From PALSA-129 sp050014595 (GTDB taxonomy: Bacteria; Acidobacteriota; Terriglobia; Bryobacterales; Bryobacteraceae), in assembly GCA_050014595.1 (NCBI GenBank), contig JBEKDA010000024.1, positions 17,299 through 81,298 of the forward strand: a stretch of DNA of 64,000 bases, given 5' to 3'. How positions within the stretch are numbered: position 1 is the stretch's first letter; each line of letters begins with the position of its first letter. Under the pieces are notes generated by a model. It made no database searches, was not told the DNA's origin, and saw only the letters and a list, made by a program, of their open reading frames with translations. A program made the translations under genes and the position numbers. Shown one piece after another: positions 42,415-51,322 of this stretch.

Positions 42415-45400
42415 CTACTTGATCGGCAGATACACCGTCGAGCCGCTCACCGATGCCGGGGAGGTTACCCCGCCCACCGAAACGGTGATGGGCTGGTTCC
42501 CCGAAGTGAGCCCCGAAGGCACCTGAATGACCACCTCGTATTCTCCGACAAAGCCCGGCGCCAGGCCCGCAAACAAGGGCGTGACCGCCTTTCCGCCGAT
42601 CGAGACCGTCACGGGAGTGGTGGTCTGAGAGAGCACCGTCGCGGACGCCGGGTCGCCGCTGGCCGGCTGGTTAGTTACCGGGCCGAGCCCGTTACAGTAG
42701 AGCTGGAGGTATTCTCCCGCCGTGGCCGGGTTGCTGGTGGTGATGAGTGCGCCGGTGGTGTTATCCACGGCGTCGGCCACTGTGCCGCTGTTCATCAGGA
42801 ACGCCGGCGTGTAGTTGTTCAGCGTCACAGTCGCCAGGTTGCTGGAGATGTATTCACTAAACGTCGCTTTGACCTGCGCCGACGGGTAATTCTCCAGCTC
42901 CCACGGAACGTAGAGGTTCACCTGGCTCGGGCTGACGAAATATACGTACCCCGGCACGCTGATAGCCGGCAGGCTGCCGGTAGCGGGCGCGTCGAAGCTC
43001 ACCGTGACGCCGTCGAGTGACATCGGCAGGCGCGCATAAGTGGTCAGGTCGCCAGTTGCGTTGATCAGGTAGAAGGGGTCCATGAGGTTCGACCCGAAAA
43101 TATCGGCATACGATCCCGGCGCCACCGTGGTCTGGTAGCTGCCGGTGTTGACCACGCCGCCGGTGGTAATCGACGGTACCGGTAACAGGGTCACGCCGAA
43201 CGAGAGGGCGCTGGCGCCCGTGTACGGGCCGACCGACGCGGTGAACGTCGCGGTGCTGGTGGCCGCCGATCCGCCGATGACTTCCACCCAGGCGATGCCG
43301 TAGCTGTTCGTCGGGCAAGTCACACTTGCCCCGGAAGCGGGTGAGCAGGCGAGCGGCGTGAAGGGTACCGCGCTATTCGACGTAGTGCCGGGAACGCCCG
43401 TAACGCTCTTCAAGGTAAGAGAACCGCGCGGTGTAACGGCAAAAGCGACCGAGACGCCCGCTACCGGAGCACCGTATAGGTCGGTTGCCTGGATGGCGAT
43501 CGGGCCCAGGTCGGTCCCCACGGTGCCGTAGAGGTTGCCGGCCACCGCAACCGCGTTCAGCACCGCGCCGTTGCCCACGATGAACATGTACGGGATCCGC
43601 ATGTTCACCGCCGGGGTTGCACTTTTGAGGGTGATGGCGCCATTGTATTCCCCGGCTGGCGGGACGGCGCCGGATAACGTCACGACCAAGGTTGTGCTTG
43701 CGCCGGCAGCCAGCGAAATGCTCGATTGGTTCACCGACACGGTCGTGCCGGCGGCGGACAAACCGGTCGCCACCGCGACCGCCAGCGTCACCGAACTCGT
43801 ACCCAGGTTGGTCACCGTGACGGAAATGGGGCTGGGGAGCGCTACGCCCGATTTCAAAAAGCCGAAAGAAAGCGTGGACGGCACGGCCGTCACGGTGGCG
43901 CTCACGGCGGCGTTCGCATCCAGCCTGCCCGCGCCCAACCACTCCACATCCACCGTATAGCCGAAATCATCCGTCGCCACATCCTGCGCCGAGTTGCTCA
44001 CCAGCGCCGATTTAATCTGTGCGGCGGTCCAGGTGGGGTGGGCCTGTTTCACGAGCGCCGCGGCGCCGGCCACGAGCGGCGCGGCAAAGCTGGTTCCGTC
44101 CGCGCCCACGTAGCGGGATGGCGAATACAATTCGCCATTTGGATCGTAATTCTCCCCAGCCAGGTACAAGCCGTTGGGCGCTGGAAGGTACGGATCGGTT
44201 GGGTCGGCCGAGCCGAGATACCCATCGTACCCGCCCGTGGCTACCATGTCCGGCTTGATCAATCCATCCGGCGTGGGGCCGAAGGACGAAAAGCTGAGGA
44301 GCTGGTTATAGGTGCTCACGGACTGCTCCTGTCCGGCCGTGTCGATGGTCACGAGCGCCGTCGGGTTGGCGGCGATGAACGACTTCAACGCCTGGCCGGA
44401 GCTCAGAGAGATCATCACCACCGGTCCAAACCAGTAATCTTGCAGTCCCTCCGGAATCGCCAGGGTCGAGGTATCGGCCATGTACAGGATGACGCCGGCC
44501 GCGCCTGCGTTGGCGGCATTGGTGACCTTCGTATCGTAATAGCATGTGCCGCGCTGGATCAGGGCGATCTTGCCGTTGAGCGTACCGTTGGGCAGCCCGG
44601 AGCATAAGAGGCCGTCGCTATCGCCGAGGGTGGTGACATCCGCTACCTGGCCCGTGAATCCCGGCGATGAGCAACAACCGAAGGAGAGCGCGTTGTTGCC
44701 GAGGTCCGGGATAGTGCCGAAGAATCCATCGCTCCGGTTGGCGGGGATGGCTTGCAGGCTGGCCGGCGCGTTCGAGGCGTTCACCGTGACGCTGCTGCCC
44801 AACGCGTGCGAATTCATGGTGGCGCCCACCGCAATCACCGAAGGCGCAGTCGCCGGCGAGGAGATCGAATTGAAGTTGGGGTAATTCTCTCCGGCGTTAT
44901 AAGCGTCCTCACCGGCGTTCCCGGCGGCTACTGTAATCACCATGCCGGCTTTCGCGGCCGCCTCAAATGCGGATGCCAGCGGATCGCAAGGCACGCCGGA
45001 AGGATTACCGCATGCCGTGGTATCCAGCGCACCGGTGAATGCCGGTCCGCCGGAGGACATATTGGCGATATCCATGCCGTCGTTCAACGCATCTTCAATC
45101 GCCTGGATCCAGACGCTTTCCGGCGGAAAGTCGTTGACGCCGGTGGTGCCCCAAATCTTGTAGCTCCCTAGATACGCCTTGGGAGCCATCCCACTGAAGG
45201 CAATCGACCCGCCGCTATTCTGTTCGGCCGCCGCCGCCGACGCCACTGCCGTGCCGTGACCATCGCGATCGCGCGCGTCGTATTCGTCGGGCGAGGATGT
45301 CGCGGCACTGGGCGCCTGGCCCGTCACACTCTGCGCGGCGATCTGCGGCACGTAGCTGCGCGCCACAATCACCTTGTTGTTGGTGAAGTTCTTGCAGTCC

Positions 45401-46026
45401 CACAGAGGATCGGTGATCTTCGTGAACGCGGGGGGCGTATTGCACTTCGGGAAGCCCGCCGGCACGGTCAGAGTGGAATCCTGAAAAGCCGGATGCGTCT
45501 GGTCGATTCCGGTGTCCAGAATCGCGATCTTGATCCCCTTGCCGGCATTCGATTGTCCGCCCACCAGGTTCCACGCGGCCGGCGCGTTGGCCAGTGCCGT
45601 CGCCTTGTTCAAGCTCTTCTTCATGGCGCGTTCCGGCATCACGCCGATCACACCGGAGAGCGCCTGGATCTCCGCCAGCCGGTCCGGGGTGGTGGCTACA
45701 AAAACCGCGTTCAACACTGTATTCACGGAGCCCGTCACGCGGATGTTCCGGTTGGCTAATTCCGTCATCAGAGACTGCTGGCGCGCCACGATCTGGCGCT
45801 GGTAGGCGAGAGCTTCCGTAGTCGCCATGGCTTCGCGCCCGGTGTAGCGCGCGGAGACCGGCGGGTCCTGTAGAAAAACGATATAGCGGTTGGCAACGAA
45901 TTGCGGCGCGGCGAGCTTCATCCGGCGCTGCCGCGCCGGCTGCCCGAACCCAGGGGAAGCGCACAAAACAAACAAGAAAAGGGCGCAACTAAATGCGCGG
46001 AGGATGGAGCCTTTGGACATGCTCAT
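42415..46026 (-). CDS. Secreted subtilisin-family (S8) peptidase with Solibacter-type C-terminal domain
   Basis: A 1203-residue exported protease. The signal peptide (LRAFSCALFLFVLCASPGFG) is followed by an I9-like propeptide (RYIVFLQDPPVSARYTG). The catalytic triad sits in KIAILDTGIDQTHPAF (Asp), DRDGHGTAVASAAAA (His) and GTSFAAPLVAGAAAL (Ser), with the oxyanion Asn in VAAGNAGED. A PA-type insert (GKIALIQRGTCYYDTKV) lies before the Ser. The last ~230 residues (VSPSQVNLYVPWELEN, GEYEVVIQVPSGL) are the TIGR03437-like domain. No anchor was seen. Confidence 0.92.
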   Translation of the reverse strand: MSMSKGSILRAFSCALFLFVLCASPGFGQPARQRRMKLAAPQFVANRYIVFLQDPPVSARYTGREAMATTEALAYQRQIVARQQSLMTELANRNIRVTGSVNTVLNAVFVATTPDRLAEIQALSGVIGVMPERAMKKSLNKATALANAPAAWNLVGGQSNAGKGIKIAILDTGIDQTHPAFQDSTLTVPAGFPKCNTPPAFTKITDPLWDCKNFTNNKVIVARSYVPQIAAQSVTGQAPSAATSSPDEYDARDRDGHGTAVASAAAAEQNSGGSIAFSGMAPKAYLGSYKIWGTTGVNDFPPESVWIQAIEDALNDGMDIANMSSGGPAFTGALDTTACGNPSGVPCDPLASAFEAAAKAGMVITVAAGNAGEDAYNAGENYPNFNSISSPATAPSVIAVGATMNSHALGSSVTVNASNAPASLQAIPANRSDGFFGTIPDLGNNALSFGCCSSPGFTGQVADVTTLGDSDGLLCSGLPNGTLNGKIALIQRGTCYYDTKVTNAANAGAAGVILYMADTSTLAIPEGLQDYWFGPVVMISLSSGQALKSFIAANPTALVTIDTAGQEQSVSTYNQLLSFSSFGPTPDGLIKPDMVATGGYDGYLGSADPTDPYLPAPNGLYLAGENYDPNGELYSPSRYVGADGTSFAAPLVAGAAALVKQAHPTWTAAQIKSALVSNSAQDVATDDFGYTVDVEWLGAGRLDANAAVSATVTAVPSTLSFGFLKSGVALPSPISVTVTNLGTSSVTLAVAVATGLSAAGTTVSVNQSSISLAAGASTTLVVTLSGAVPPAGEYNGAITLKSATPAVNMRIPYMFIVGNGAVLNAVAVAGNLYGTVGTDLGPIAIQATDLYGAPVAGVSVAFAVTPRGSLTLKSVTGVPGTTSNSAVPFTPLACSPASGASVTCPTNSYGIAWVEVIGGSAATSTATFTASVGPYTGASALSFGVTLLPVPSITTGGVVNTGSYQTTVAPGSYADIFGSNLMDPFYLINATGDLTTYARLPMSLDGVTVSFDAPATGSLPAISVPGYVYFVSPSQVNLYVPWELENYPSAQVKATFSEYISSNLATVTLNNYTPAFLMNSGTVADAVDNTTGALITTSNPATAGEYLQLYCNGLGPVTNQPASGDPASATVLSQTTTPVTVSIGGKAVTPLFAGLAPGFVGEYEVVIQVPSGLTSGNQPITVSVGGVTSPASVSGSTVYLPIK

Positions 46027-46111
46027 GGGACGTACAAAAAGCTAATCAGGTTTCCGCGGAGCTTCGACGTTTTTCAGCGTCCTATTTCCCCGTGTGCTAT
46101 TCCTAAACTGA

Positions 46112-47848
46112 ATGGACCGCATCGGACGGTACAAGATCGTACGGGAGCTCGGACGCGGGGCCATGGGCGTGGTCTACCACGCCATCGACCCTAATATCGG
46201 CCGTCCGGTCGCCATCAAGACCATCAATCTGGGCGTCGTCCCCAAGGCCGAAGATCAGGAACGCATGCGCGAGCGCCTCTTCCGCGAAGCGCGCTCGGCC
46301 GGCATTCTTTCGCATCCCGGCATCGTCACCATCTACGACGTCGAGCAGCAGGACGATCTGGCCTATATCGCCATGGAATATGTCGATGGTCCGACGCTCG
46401 ACCAGCTTCTCTCCCAGCCCGAGGCGCTCGCGCCGGAGCGCATGTTCAGCATCTTCGGGCAGACCGCCGCGGCCCTCGATTACGCGCACGGCAAGGGCAT
46501 CGTGCACCGCGACATCAAGCCGGCCAACATCATGATCGCCGCGGACGGCACCGCCAAAATCACGGATTTCGGCATCGCCAAGATCGCCGCCTCCGAACAG
46601 TTCACCATGACCGGTTCGATCGTCGGCACGCCGCATTACATGTCGCCGGAGCAGGTGCAGGGGCAAACCGTGGACGGCCGCTCGGATCAGTTCTCGCTGG
46701 CGGTGATTGCGTACGAAGTCCTCACCGGCGAAAAGCCTTATACCGGCGAGCACCTGACGACGGTGGTCTATAAGATCGTGGCGGAAGAGCCGCCATTGCT
46801 TCGCCGCATCAACGCCAGCCTCACCGGGCCCATTGAGACTGTTCTTCGCAAGGGGCTGGCCAAAAAGCCGGATGCGCGCTACCGCGCGTGCGTGGAATTC
46901 GCGGAAGCGCTGGAGGCTGCCTGCGCTTCGAGCAAGGACTGGCATGCCCTGCCGCGCGGAGGCAGTCTCAACGCAACCACCGTGGGGCCGGGGCAAGGAA
47001 TGAGCGCGGTCACGCTGCCGCCGCCGCGGCGCGCGGCGCGCCGGGAATCCACCAGCACCACCAGTGAGACGCGCAGGAAATCCGGCTTTCTGCCGTTTCT
47101 GATGGCCACCCTGGTGGCCGCCGGCTTGCTGGCGATTGTCGGATGGGAAACCAAGCCGTGGCTTCTCAGCCACACGGCCGCGCCCAAGCAGGCCGAGTCT
47201 CAGCCACCGCCGCAGCAGCAGCCACAACCGCCGCAAACAGAGGCGACGGCGCCGCCGGCGGCTTCGGCTTCCACTACCACAACGACCACCACCGACGTGA
47301 AACCCAGTCCCTTGTCGGCTGCCGAAGTCACGCCTCCCAAGGCCGAACCCATCACTCCGCCGGCGCCGAAGAAGGACACTCATGCTGCGCCGCCCGTGCG
47401 CCGCGTTCTACCGGTTCACCCGGCGCCGCCGCAACCGATCATGGTGATCAGCAGCCCGGGAGGCGCCATCGCCACGCTCGATCGCGCGGCCGATACGGCC
47501 TGCACCACGCCCTGCTCAATCGAAGCCGCGCCCGGCCACCACACCATCGGAATCGCCAAGCAAGGATATGATGTCGAGAACCGCGATGTGGAAGTGAGCT
47601 CAAGCCCCGTGGAGCTGCCCGCGGTGGTGCTGCGCGCCGTGCAGGGAACCTTGATGCTCACCAGCCAACCGGAAGGGGCCGCCGTGCTGGTGAACGGCAA
47701 GCGCTACACGCAGTCCACGCCCGCCCAGATCAACCTGGCGCCGGGGACTTACAGCATCACGGTGGAATGGAAAGACGGCAAGCAGAGCACCCGAACCGTC
47801 GAAATCCGGAACGGCATCAACTACCAGAAGTTTCTGGCAGGACAGTAA
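46112..47848 (+). CDS. Membrane Ser/Thr protein kinase with PEGA domains
   Basis: A 578-residue PknB-type kinase. VRELGRGAMGVVYHAID is the glycine loop, VAIKTI holds the ATP lysine, GIVHRDIKPANIMI the catalytic loop and ITDFGIAKI the metal-binding DFG. The kinase domain spans residues ~5-265. One membrane helix (FLPFLMATLVAAGLLAIVGW, ~328-347) leads to a Pro/Gln/Thr-rich linker and two extracytoplasmic PEGA repeats (PIMVISSPGGAIATLD; GTLMLTSQPEGAAVLVNG). It is divergent from the subtilase gene. Its 3' end overlaps the radical SAM gene by 32 nt. Confidence 0.95.
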   Translation: MDRIGRYKIVRELGRGAMGVVYHAIDPNIGRPVAIKTINLGVVPKAEDQERMRERLFREARSAGILSHPGIVTIYDVEQQDDLAYIAMEYVDGPTLDQLLSQPEALAPERMFSIFGQTAAALDYAHGKGIVHRDIKPANIMIAADGTAKITDFGIAKIAASEQFTMTGSIVGTPHYMSPEQVQGQTVDGRSDQFSLAVIAYEVLTGEKPYTGEHLTTVVYKIVAEEPPLLRRINASLTGPIETVLRKGLAKKPDARYRACVEFAEALEAACASSKDWHALPRGGSLNATTVGPGQGMSAVTLPPPRRAARRESTSTTSETRRKSGFLPFLMATLVAAGLLAIVGWETKPWLLSHTAAPKQAESQPPPQQQPQPPQTEATAPPAASASTTTTTTTDVKPSPLSAAEVTPPKAEPITPPAPKKDTHAAPPVRRVLPVHPAPPQPIMVISSPGGAIATLDRAADTACTTPCSIEAAPGHHTIGIAKQGYDVENRDVEVSSSPVELPAVVLRAVQGTLMLTSQPEGAAVLVNGKRYTQSTPAQINLAPGTYSITVEWKDGKQSTRTVEIRNGINYQKFLAGQ

Positions 47849-49526
47849 GGCTGCCGACGCCTTCTTCCGAAGGCAGCAGCTCGGGTGGCGCCCAGTTGCG
47901 GCGTTCCACAATGGTCTGCGGCTCGTAGGTCTGGCCTTGCGCCAGGCGCCGGGCTTCGCGGCGCGACGACCATAACAGCAGCGGACCCACCACGAGAGTG
48001 GCCACGCGGCTCATCAGTCCAAACTCCCGGCCCACTTCCCGGCGCAGGGCGCGAATCTTTTCGCTGACGGCGGGATTGGCCGGGCGCAGGTGCTTCTCCA
48101 TGGCCCACAGCGCGGCCGCATAACCATCCTTGAGCGATCGCGCTTCCCAGGCGAAGCGCGCGCGCACCCGCGCATCCGGGTCGTTCTTATAGCGTAGCCA
48201 GCCGTCCAGGGTGGTGCGGCAGATGCGATAGATGCTGGGGCCGTTGCGTTCGAAATCGCGGCGGAAGGCTTCGTCCAGAAATTTCTTGGAGTCTTCGCGA
48301 GAGATGGCGGCGTGCCGGAAGTTGAACTGGTGCTGTCCGTGGATGTCGGCCAGGTTGACGCCGTCCAGCATGCGGCCCTGTTCGGTCATCTCCGCAAACA
48401 GCGGCGTGCCGGGCACGGGCGTATAGAGCATGAACTGGTGGAAATCCGTGTCGTGCGCTATCGCGTGCTCAATCTCCTGGTGGATGTTTTCCGGGGTATG
48501 GTGTTCCAGGCCTATGATGGTCGAGCCCAGCAGCTTGATGCCGTGGCGGCGCAGCTCGCGGGTGAGCGACAGGGTGTCGGCGCCCTTCAGTTTGGTGTAG
48601 GAGGAGTGCGGCGATTCCAGGCCCATCCAGATCCATGAGACGCCCAGTTCCACCAATTCCCGCATGGAATACTGGCTGATGGCATTGGCCGAAGAGAAGA
48701 CGTAGAGCGACCAGGCCTTGTGGCCGGCCTTCATGTGGGTGAGCAGTTCCATGGCCCGCCGCTTGTGCAGCAGGAAGTTCTCATCCATCATAAAGAACGA
48801 TTTGACGTGCAGTTTGGCTTCCATCTCCGCCATCACGGCGAAAAGTTCCGCCCCGGTGTCGTAGAAATTCAGATACTTTCCCTTGCCGCCGAAAAAGGCC
48901 GATGTGGTGCAGAAGTTGCAGCCCATGGGGCATCCCACCGATGGAATAATGGTGGCGGCCGTGTTTCCCTTGTTCTGCGGCAGCGGCATTCCCATGGTCC
49001 GTCCGCCGAACCCGGAAACGATCTGCGGATGCTTCACCGGCGCCGTCGCGTCTTCCCTCAGGAAGCGCCGCATCCAGGAGATGCCGTCGCCGCGCACGAT
49101 CTGATCCGCATCCACCATGGTCTCGATGCCCGGAATGGCCGCTACGTGTCCGCCGATCACGATGGTTGCCTTCGGCGCCAGGCGACGGATTGTCTTGCAC
49201 ATCTCCCGCACCTTGCCGACGTTGACGATGATCGAGGAAATGCCCACGATATCGTACTCGTTGGCCGCCAGTTCGGCTTCGAAGGCTGGGCGTGTGGGGA
49301 AATCCAACACCGTAGTAGGCGCGGAGATATTCTGCTGGATCATCAGAATGCCCCACGAACGGTGGAACATGCGCAGCGAAAACGGTCCTTGTTCGCGCGT
49401 CACCTGGTTGTGGTACAGCTCCATCGGGTTGATTTTACGGCTCCCGAATTCATCGTCCTGGGCATAAGGCCCAAAGACGGAGGTGAGCAGTACTCGGGCT
49501 TTCACTCCTTTTGGATGCGTTTGCAT
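47817..49526 (-). CDS. B12-binding-domain radical SAM protein
   Basis: A 569-residue protein with an N-terminal B12-type Rossmann domain (VGISSIIVNVGKVREMCK, IVIGGHVAAIPG), though without an evident DxHxxG cobalamin-ligand motif. A radical SAM domain follows whose Cx3Cx2C cluster site is in VGCPMGCNFCT. MMDENFLLHKRRAMELL and LESPHSSYTKLKG are typical of the class that includes methyltransferases and lipid-modifying enzymes. A hydrophobic segment (LMSRVATLVVGPLLLW) near residue ~510 suggests membrane association, so a lipid substrate is plausible but unproven. Confidence 0.85.
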   Translation of the reverse strand: MQTHPKGVKARVLLTSVFGPYAQDDEFGSRKINPMELYHNQVTREQGPFSLRMFHRSWGILMIQQNISAPTTVLDFPTRPAFEAELAANEYDIVGISSIIVNVGKVREMCKTIRRLAPKATIVIGGHVAAIPGIETMVDADQIVRGDGISWMRRFLREDATAPVKHPQIVSGFGGRTMGMPLPQNKGNTAATIIPSVGCPMGCNFCTTSAFFGGKGKYLNFYDTGAELFAVMAEMEAKLHVKSFFMMDENFLLHKRRAMELLTHMKAGHKAWSLYVFSSANAISQYSMRELVELGVSWIWMGLESPHSSYTKLKGADTLSLTRELRRHGIKLLGSTIIGLEHHTPENIHQEIEHAIAHDTDFHQFMLYTPVPGTPLFAEMTEQGRMLDGVNLADIHGQHQFNFRHAAISREDSKKFLDEAFRRDFERNGPSIYRICRTTLDGWLRYKNDPDARVRARFAWEARSLKDGYAAALWAMEKHLRPANPAVSEKIRALRREVGREFGLMSRVATLVVGPLLLWSSRREARRLAQGQTYEPQTIVERRNWAPPELLPSEEGVGSLTVLPETSGS

Positions 49527-49552
49527 ATTAGCCGAGTTTGAGTGCTGAAAGT

Positions 49553-49558
49553 ATTATA
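49553..49558 (-). promoter_or_regulatory. Possible -10 box of the radical SAM gene
   Basis: A perfect TATAAT on the minus strand, 27 nt before the ATG at 49526. No convincing -35 is found at 16-18 nt, so the call rests on the -10 alone. Confidence 0.35.
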
Positions 49559-49614
49559 CCCGCCATGGCCGGCCGCTTTGTGTAATATCTGTGTAAGGCT
49601 GTGGTGGCCTGCAC

Positions 49615-50142
49615 ATGAGACTCAACCTGCTGGCGGCATCCGGTTTGTTCGCGCTTGCACGCGGTCTGGCGGCGCAAACTCTGGAGGTGTCGCCGGCGCG
49701 CGTGATGGCCGATGAACCGGCCGCGATCCGCGCGAGCGGCCTCGAGCCCAACGAACACGTCGTGATCCGCGCCTCGCTCACCGATGGAGCGGGCGCGCGC
49801 TGGGCGGCCCAGGCCGAGTTCGTGGCCGGCGCCGGCGGAGCGGTCGACGCATCCCAACAGGCTCCCGTGGCCGGTTCCTATAAAGAGGTATCGGCCATGG
49901 GTCTGGTCTGGTCCATGCTGCCGGTCTCGAAGAGCGTGCAGACCTACACGGCCCGAATTCCTCAAGCGGGCGCTCCCATGAAGCGCCGCATGTCACTTGG
50001 TTTTCCGTGGGGCGGGCGCCCTCGCCCGCGGCTGGCCCCCCGGCCGGCTTGTCGCAGCCGGGAAATTGATTCTTCGAGACGAGAGCGGGTCCAGGGGAAC
50101 CCGCGCAGACCAGGGGGTCTGCCCCACGGATTCTGCCAATGA
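49615..50142 (+). pseudogene. Truncated acyl-CoA thioesterase/BAAT N-terminal domain gene
   Basis: The first ~115 residues are a signal peptide (NLLAASGLFALARGLAA) and a good match to the BAAT/acyl-CoA thioesterase N-terminal domain: LEVSPARVMADEPAAIRASG, RWAAQAEFVAGAGG and APVAGSYKEVSAMGLVWSM. The alpha/beta-hydrolase domain that should follow is absent. From about 49985 the frame runs into palindromic repeat DNA and ends in an Arg/Pro-rich artefactual tail. It is therefore a 5' gene remnant. Confidence 0.75.
50008..50130. repeat. Cluster of GC-rich palindromes replacing the end of the thioesterase gene
   Basis: GGGCGGGCG-ccct-CGCCCGC, CCGGCCGG with flanking complements, and CAGACC-aggg-GGTCTG followed by CCCCACGG lie one after another. 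The modular layout matches the other intergenic palindromes in the window. The 12-mer CCCATGAAGCGC occurs on both sides (49977-49988 and 50148-50159). Confidence 0.65.
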
Positions 50143-50150
50143 CATTGCCC

Positions 50151-50987
50151 ATGAAGCGCGGCTGGCTCTTCCTGGCGCTGTTGTTCGTCGCCGCCGTGGC
50201 CCTGGCGCAACGCGGCGGCTTGCAGCGCATGCAACAACCCGACGATCCCTATGAACGCGTGGCCGATCGCCGCGAGGCCGAATTCCATTTCATCCGCCTG
50301 GAGTACACCGATCTGCCTCAGTTTCACCGCCGCTTCGGCTACGCTTCGCGCGCCGGCATGGGCGAGGGATGGTGGGTGGTGGATTGGCCCGCCGCCGACA
50401 ACCACTTCACCGCCGGCGTCCAGCGCCTCACGCGCATCGACACCGGCGACCCCCGCCACTTCCGCCTTACCGACGCACACCTGTTCGATTATCCCTGGAT
50501 CTACGCTACCCAAACCGGCTGGTGGGACCTCAGCGACCTCGAAATCGCCCGTCTCCGCGAATTCCTGCTGCGCGGCGGCTACCTGGTGACCGACGACTTC
50601 TGGGGCCCCGACCGCACGCAGTGGGAAGTTTTCAGCAGCACCATGAGCCGCGTTCTGCCCGGCCAGCCCATCGCCGACATCGCGCTTACCGACCCGGTGA
50701 TGCACGTGCTCTATGACATCGAAGAAAAAGACCTGACCTTCATTCCCGGCTCGCGCCATCTGCGCCGCGGCTACGACGGCAGCGTCACCGTGGTCCAACC
50801 CGCGGGCACCCAGCCGGCCTGGCGCGCCATGGAAGACGGCCAGGGCCACATGGTGGTAGCGGCCAACTACAACACCGACGTAGGCGACGCCTGGGAATTC
50901 GCCGACGTCCCCTACTACCCCGAGAAGATGACGGCCCTGGCCTACCGCTACGGCATCAACTACGTGGTATACGCCATGACACACTGA
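50151..50987 (+). CDS. Exported DUF4159 protein
   Basis: A 278-residue protein with a signal peptide (MKRGWLFLALLFVAAVALAQ). FHFIRLEYTDLPQFHRRFG, LRLTDAHLFDYPWIYATQTG-type blocks (seen as HLFDYPWIYATQ) and LREFLLRGGYLVTDDFWG are the DUF4159 signature, a glutamine-amidotransferase-like fold. The family often sits with MoxR ATPases and DUF58 proteins; none is present here. The ATG at 50151 was chosen as it begins the signal peptide; another lies 12 nt upstream. Function unknown. Confidence 0.88.
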   Translation: MKRGWLFLALLFVAAVALAQRGGLQRMQQPDDPYERVADRREAEFHFIRLEYTDLPQFHRRFGYASRAGMGEGWWVVDWPAADNHFTAGVQRLTRIDTGDPRHFRLTDAHLFDYPWIYATQTGWWDLSDLEIARLREFLLRGGYLVTDDFWGPDRTQWEVFSSTMSRVLPGQPIADIALTDPVMHVLYDIEEKDLTFIPGSRHLRRGYDGSVTVVQPAGTQPAWRAMEDGQGHMVVAANYNTDVGDAWEFADVPYYPEKMTALAYRYGINYVVYAMTH

Positions 50988-51322
50988 AAAAGCTGCGCCA
51001 ATTGAGGTGAGTCAGTTTGAAGCGCAGACCAAGGAGTTCGCTGAACGAACCGACTTACCAGGACCTAACGTCATTGGGGGCAAGTCTCCGATAACACCTT
51101 TCCCGGCACAACTGTTTCCGGAGGTGGCCGACCACGTCCAGAAGGCGGCAACTGCGCACTGTGGGGCCGAAGACAGTACCCGAACGGAGACTAGCAGTTC
51201 TAACAGGTCGAAAGATTGTGACTGGGTGTATACTGACCAGAAACTGGGGTCCAAAATGGAGATTCCGGCTAAACGATAGCTATCCCGGAGTCTTCGCAAC
51301 TTCGCCTATTGGGAGGGAACGT
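50988..51322. other. Gene-free interval upstream of the secreted-protein operon
   Basis: A 335-bp stretch of lower GC than its flanks. A 90-codon open frame (51007-51279) has a composition and residue order with no sign of a family and no ribosome-binding site, so it is not called as a gene. TATACT at 51229-51234 could be a -10 box for the downstream operon, without a clear -35. Confidence 0.5.

Noticed and set aside
51007..51279. Open frame of 90 codons before the DUF3604-like gene
   Set aside because: No ribosome-binding site, no family resemblance and random-looking composition. Kept as intergenic.
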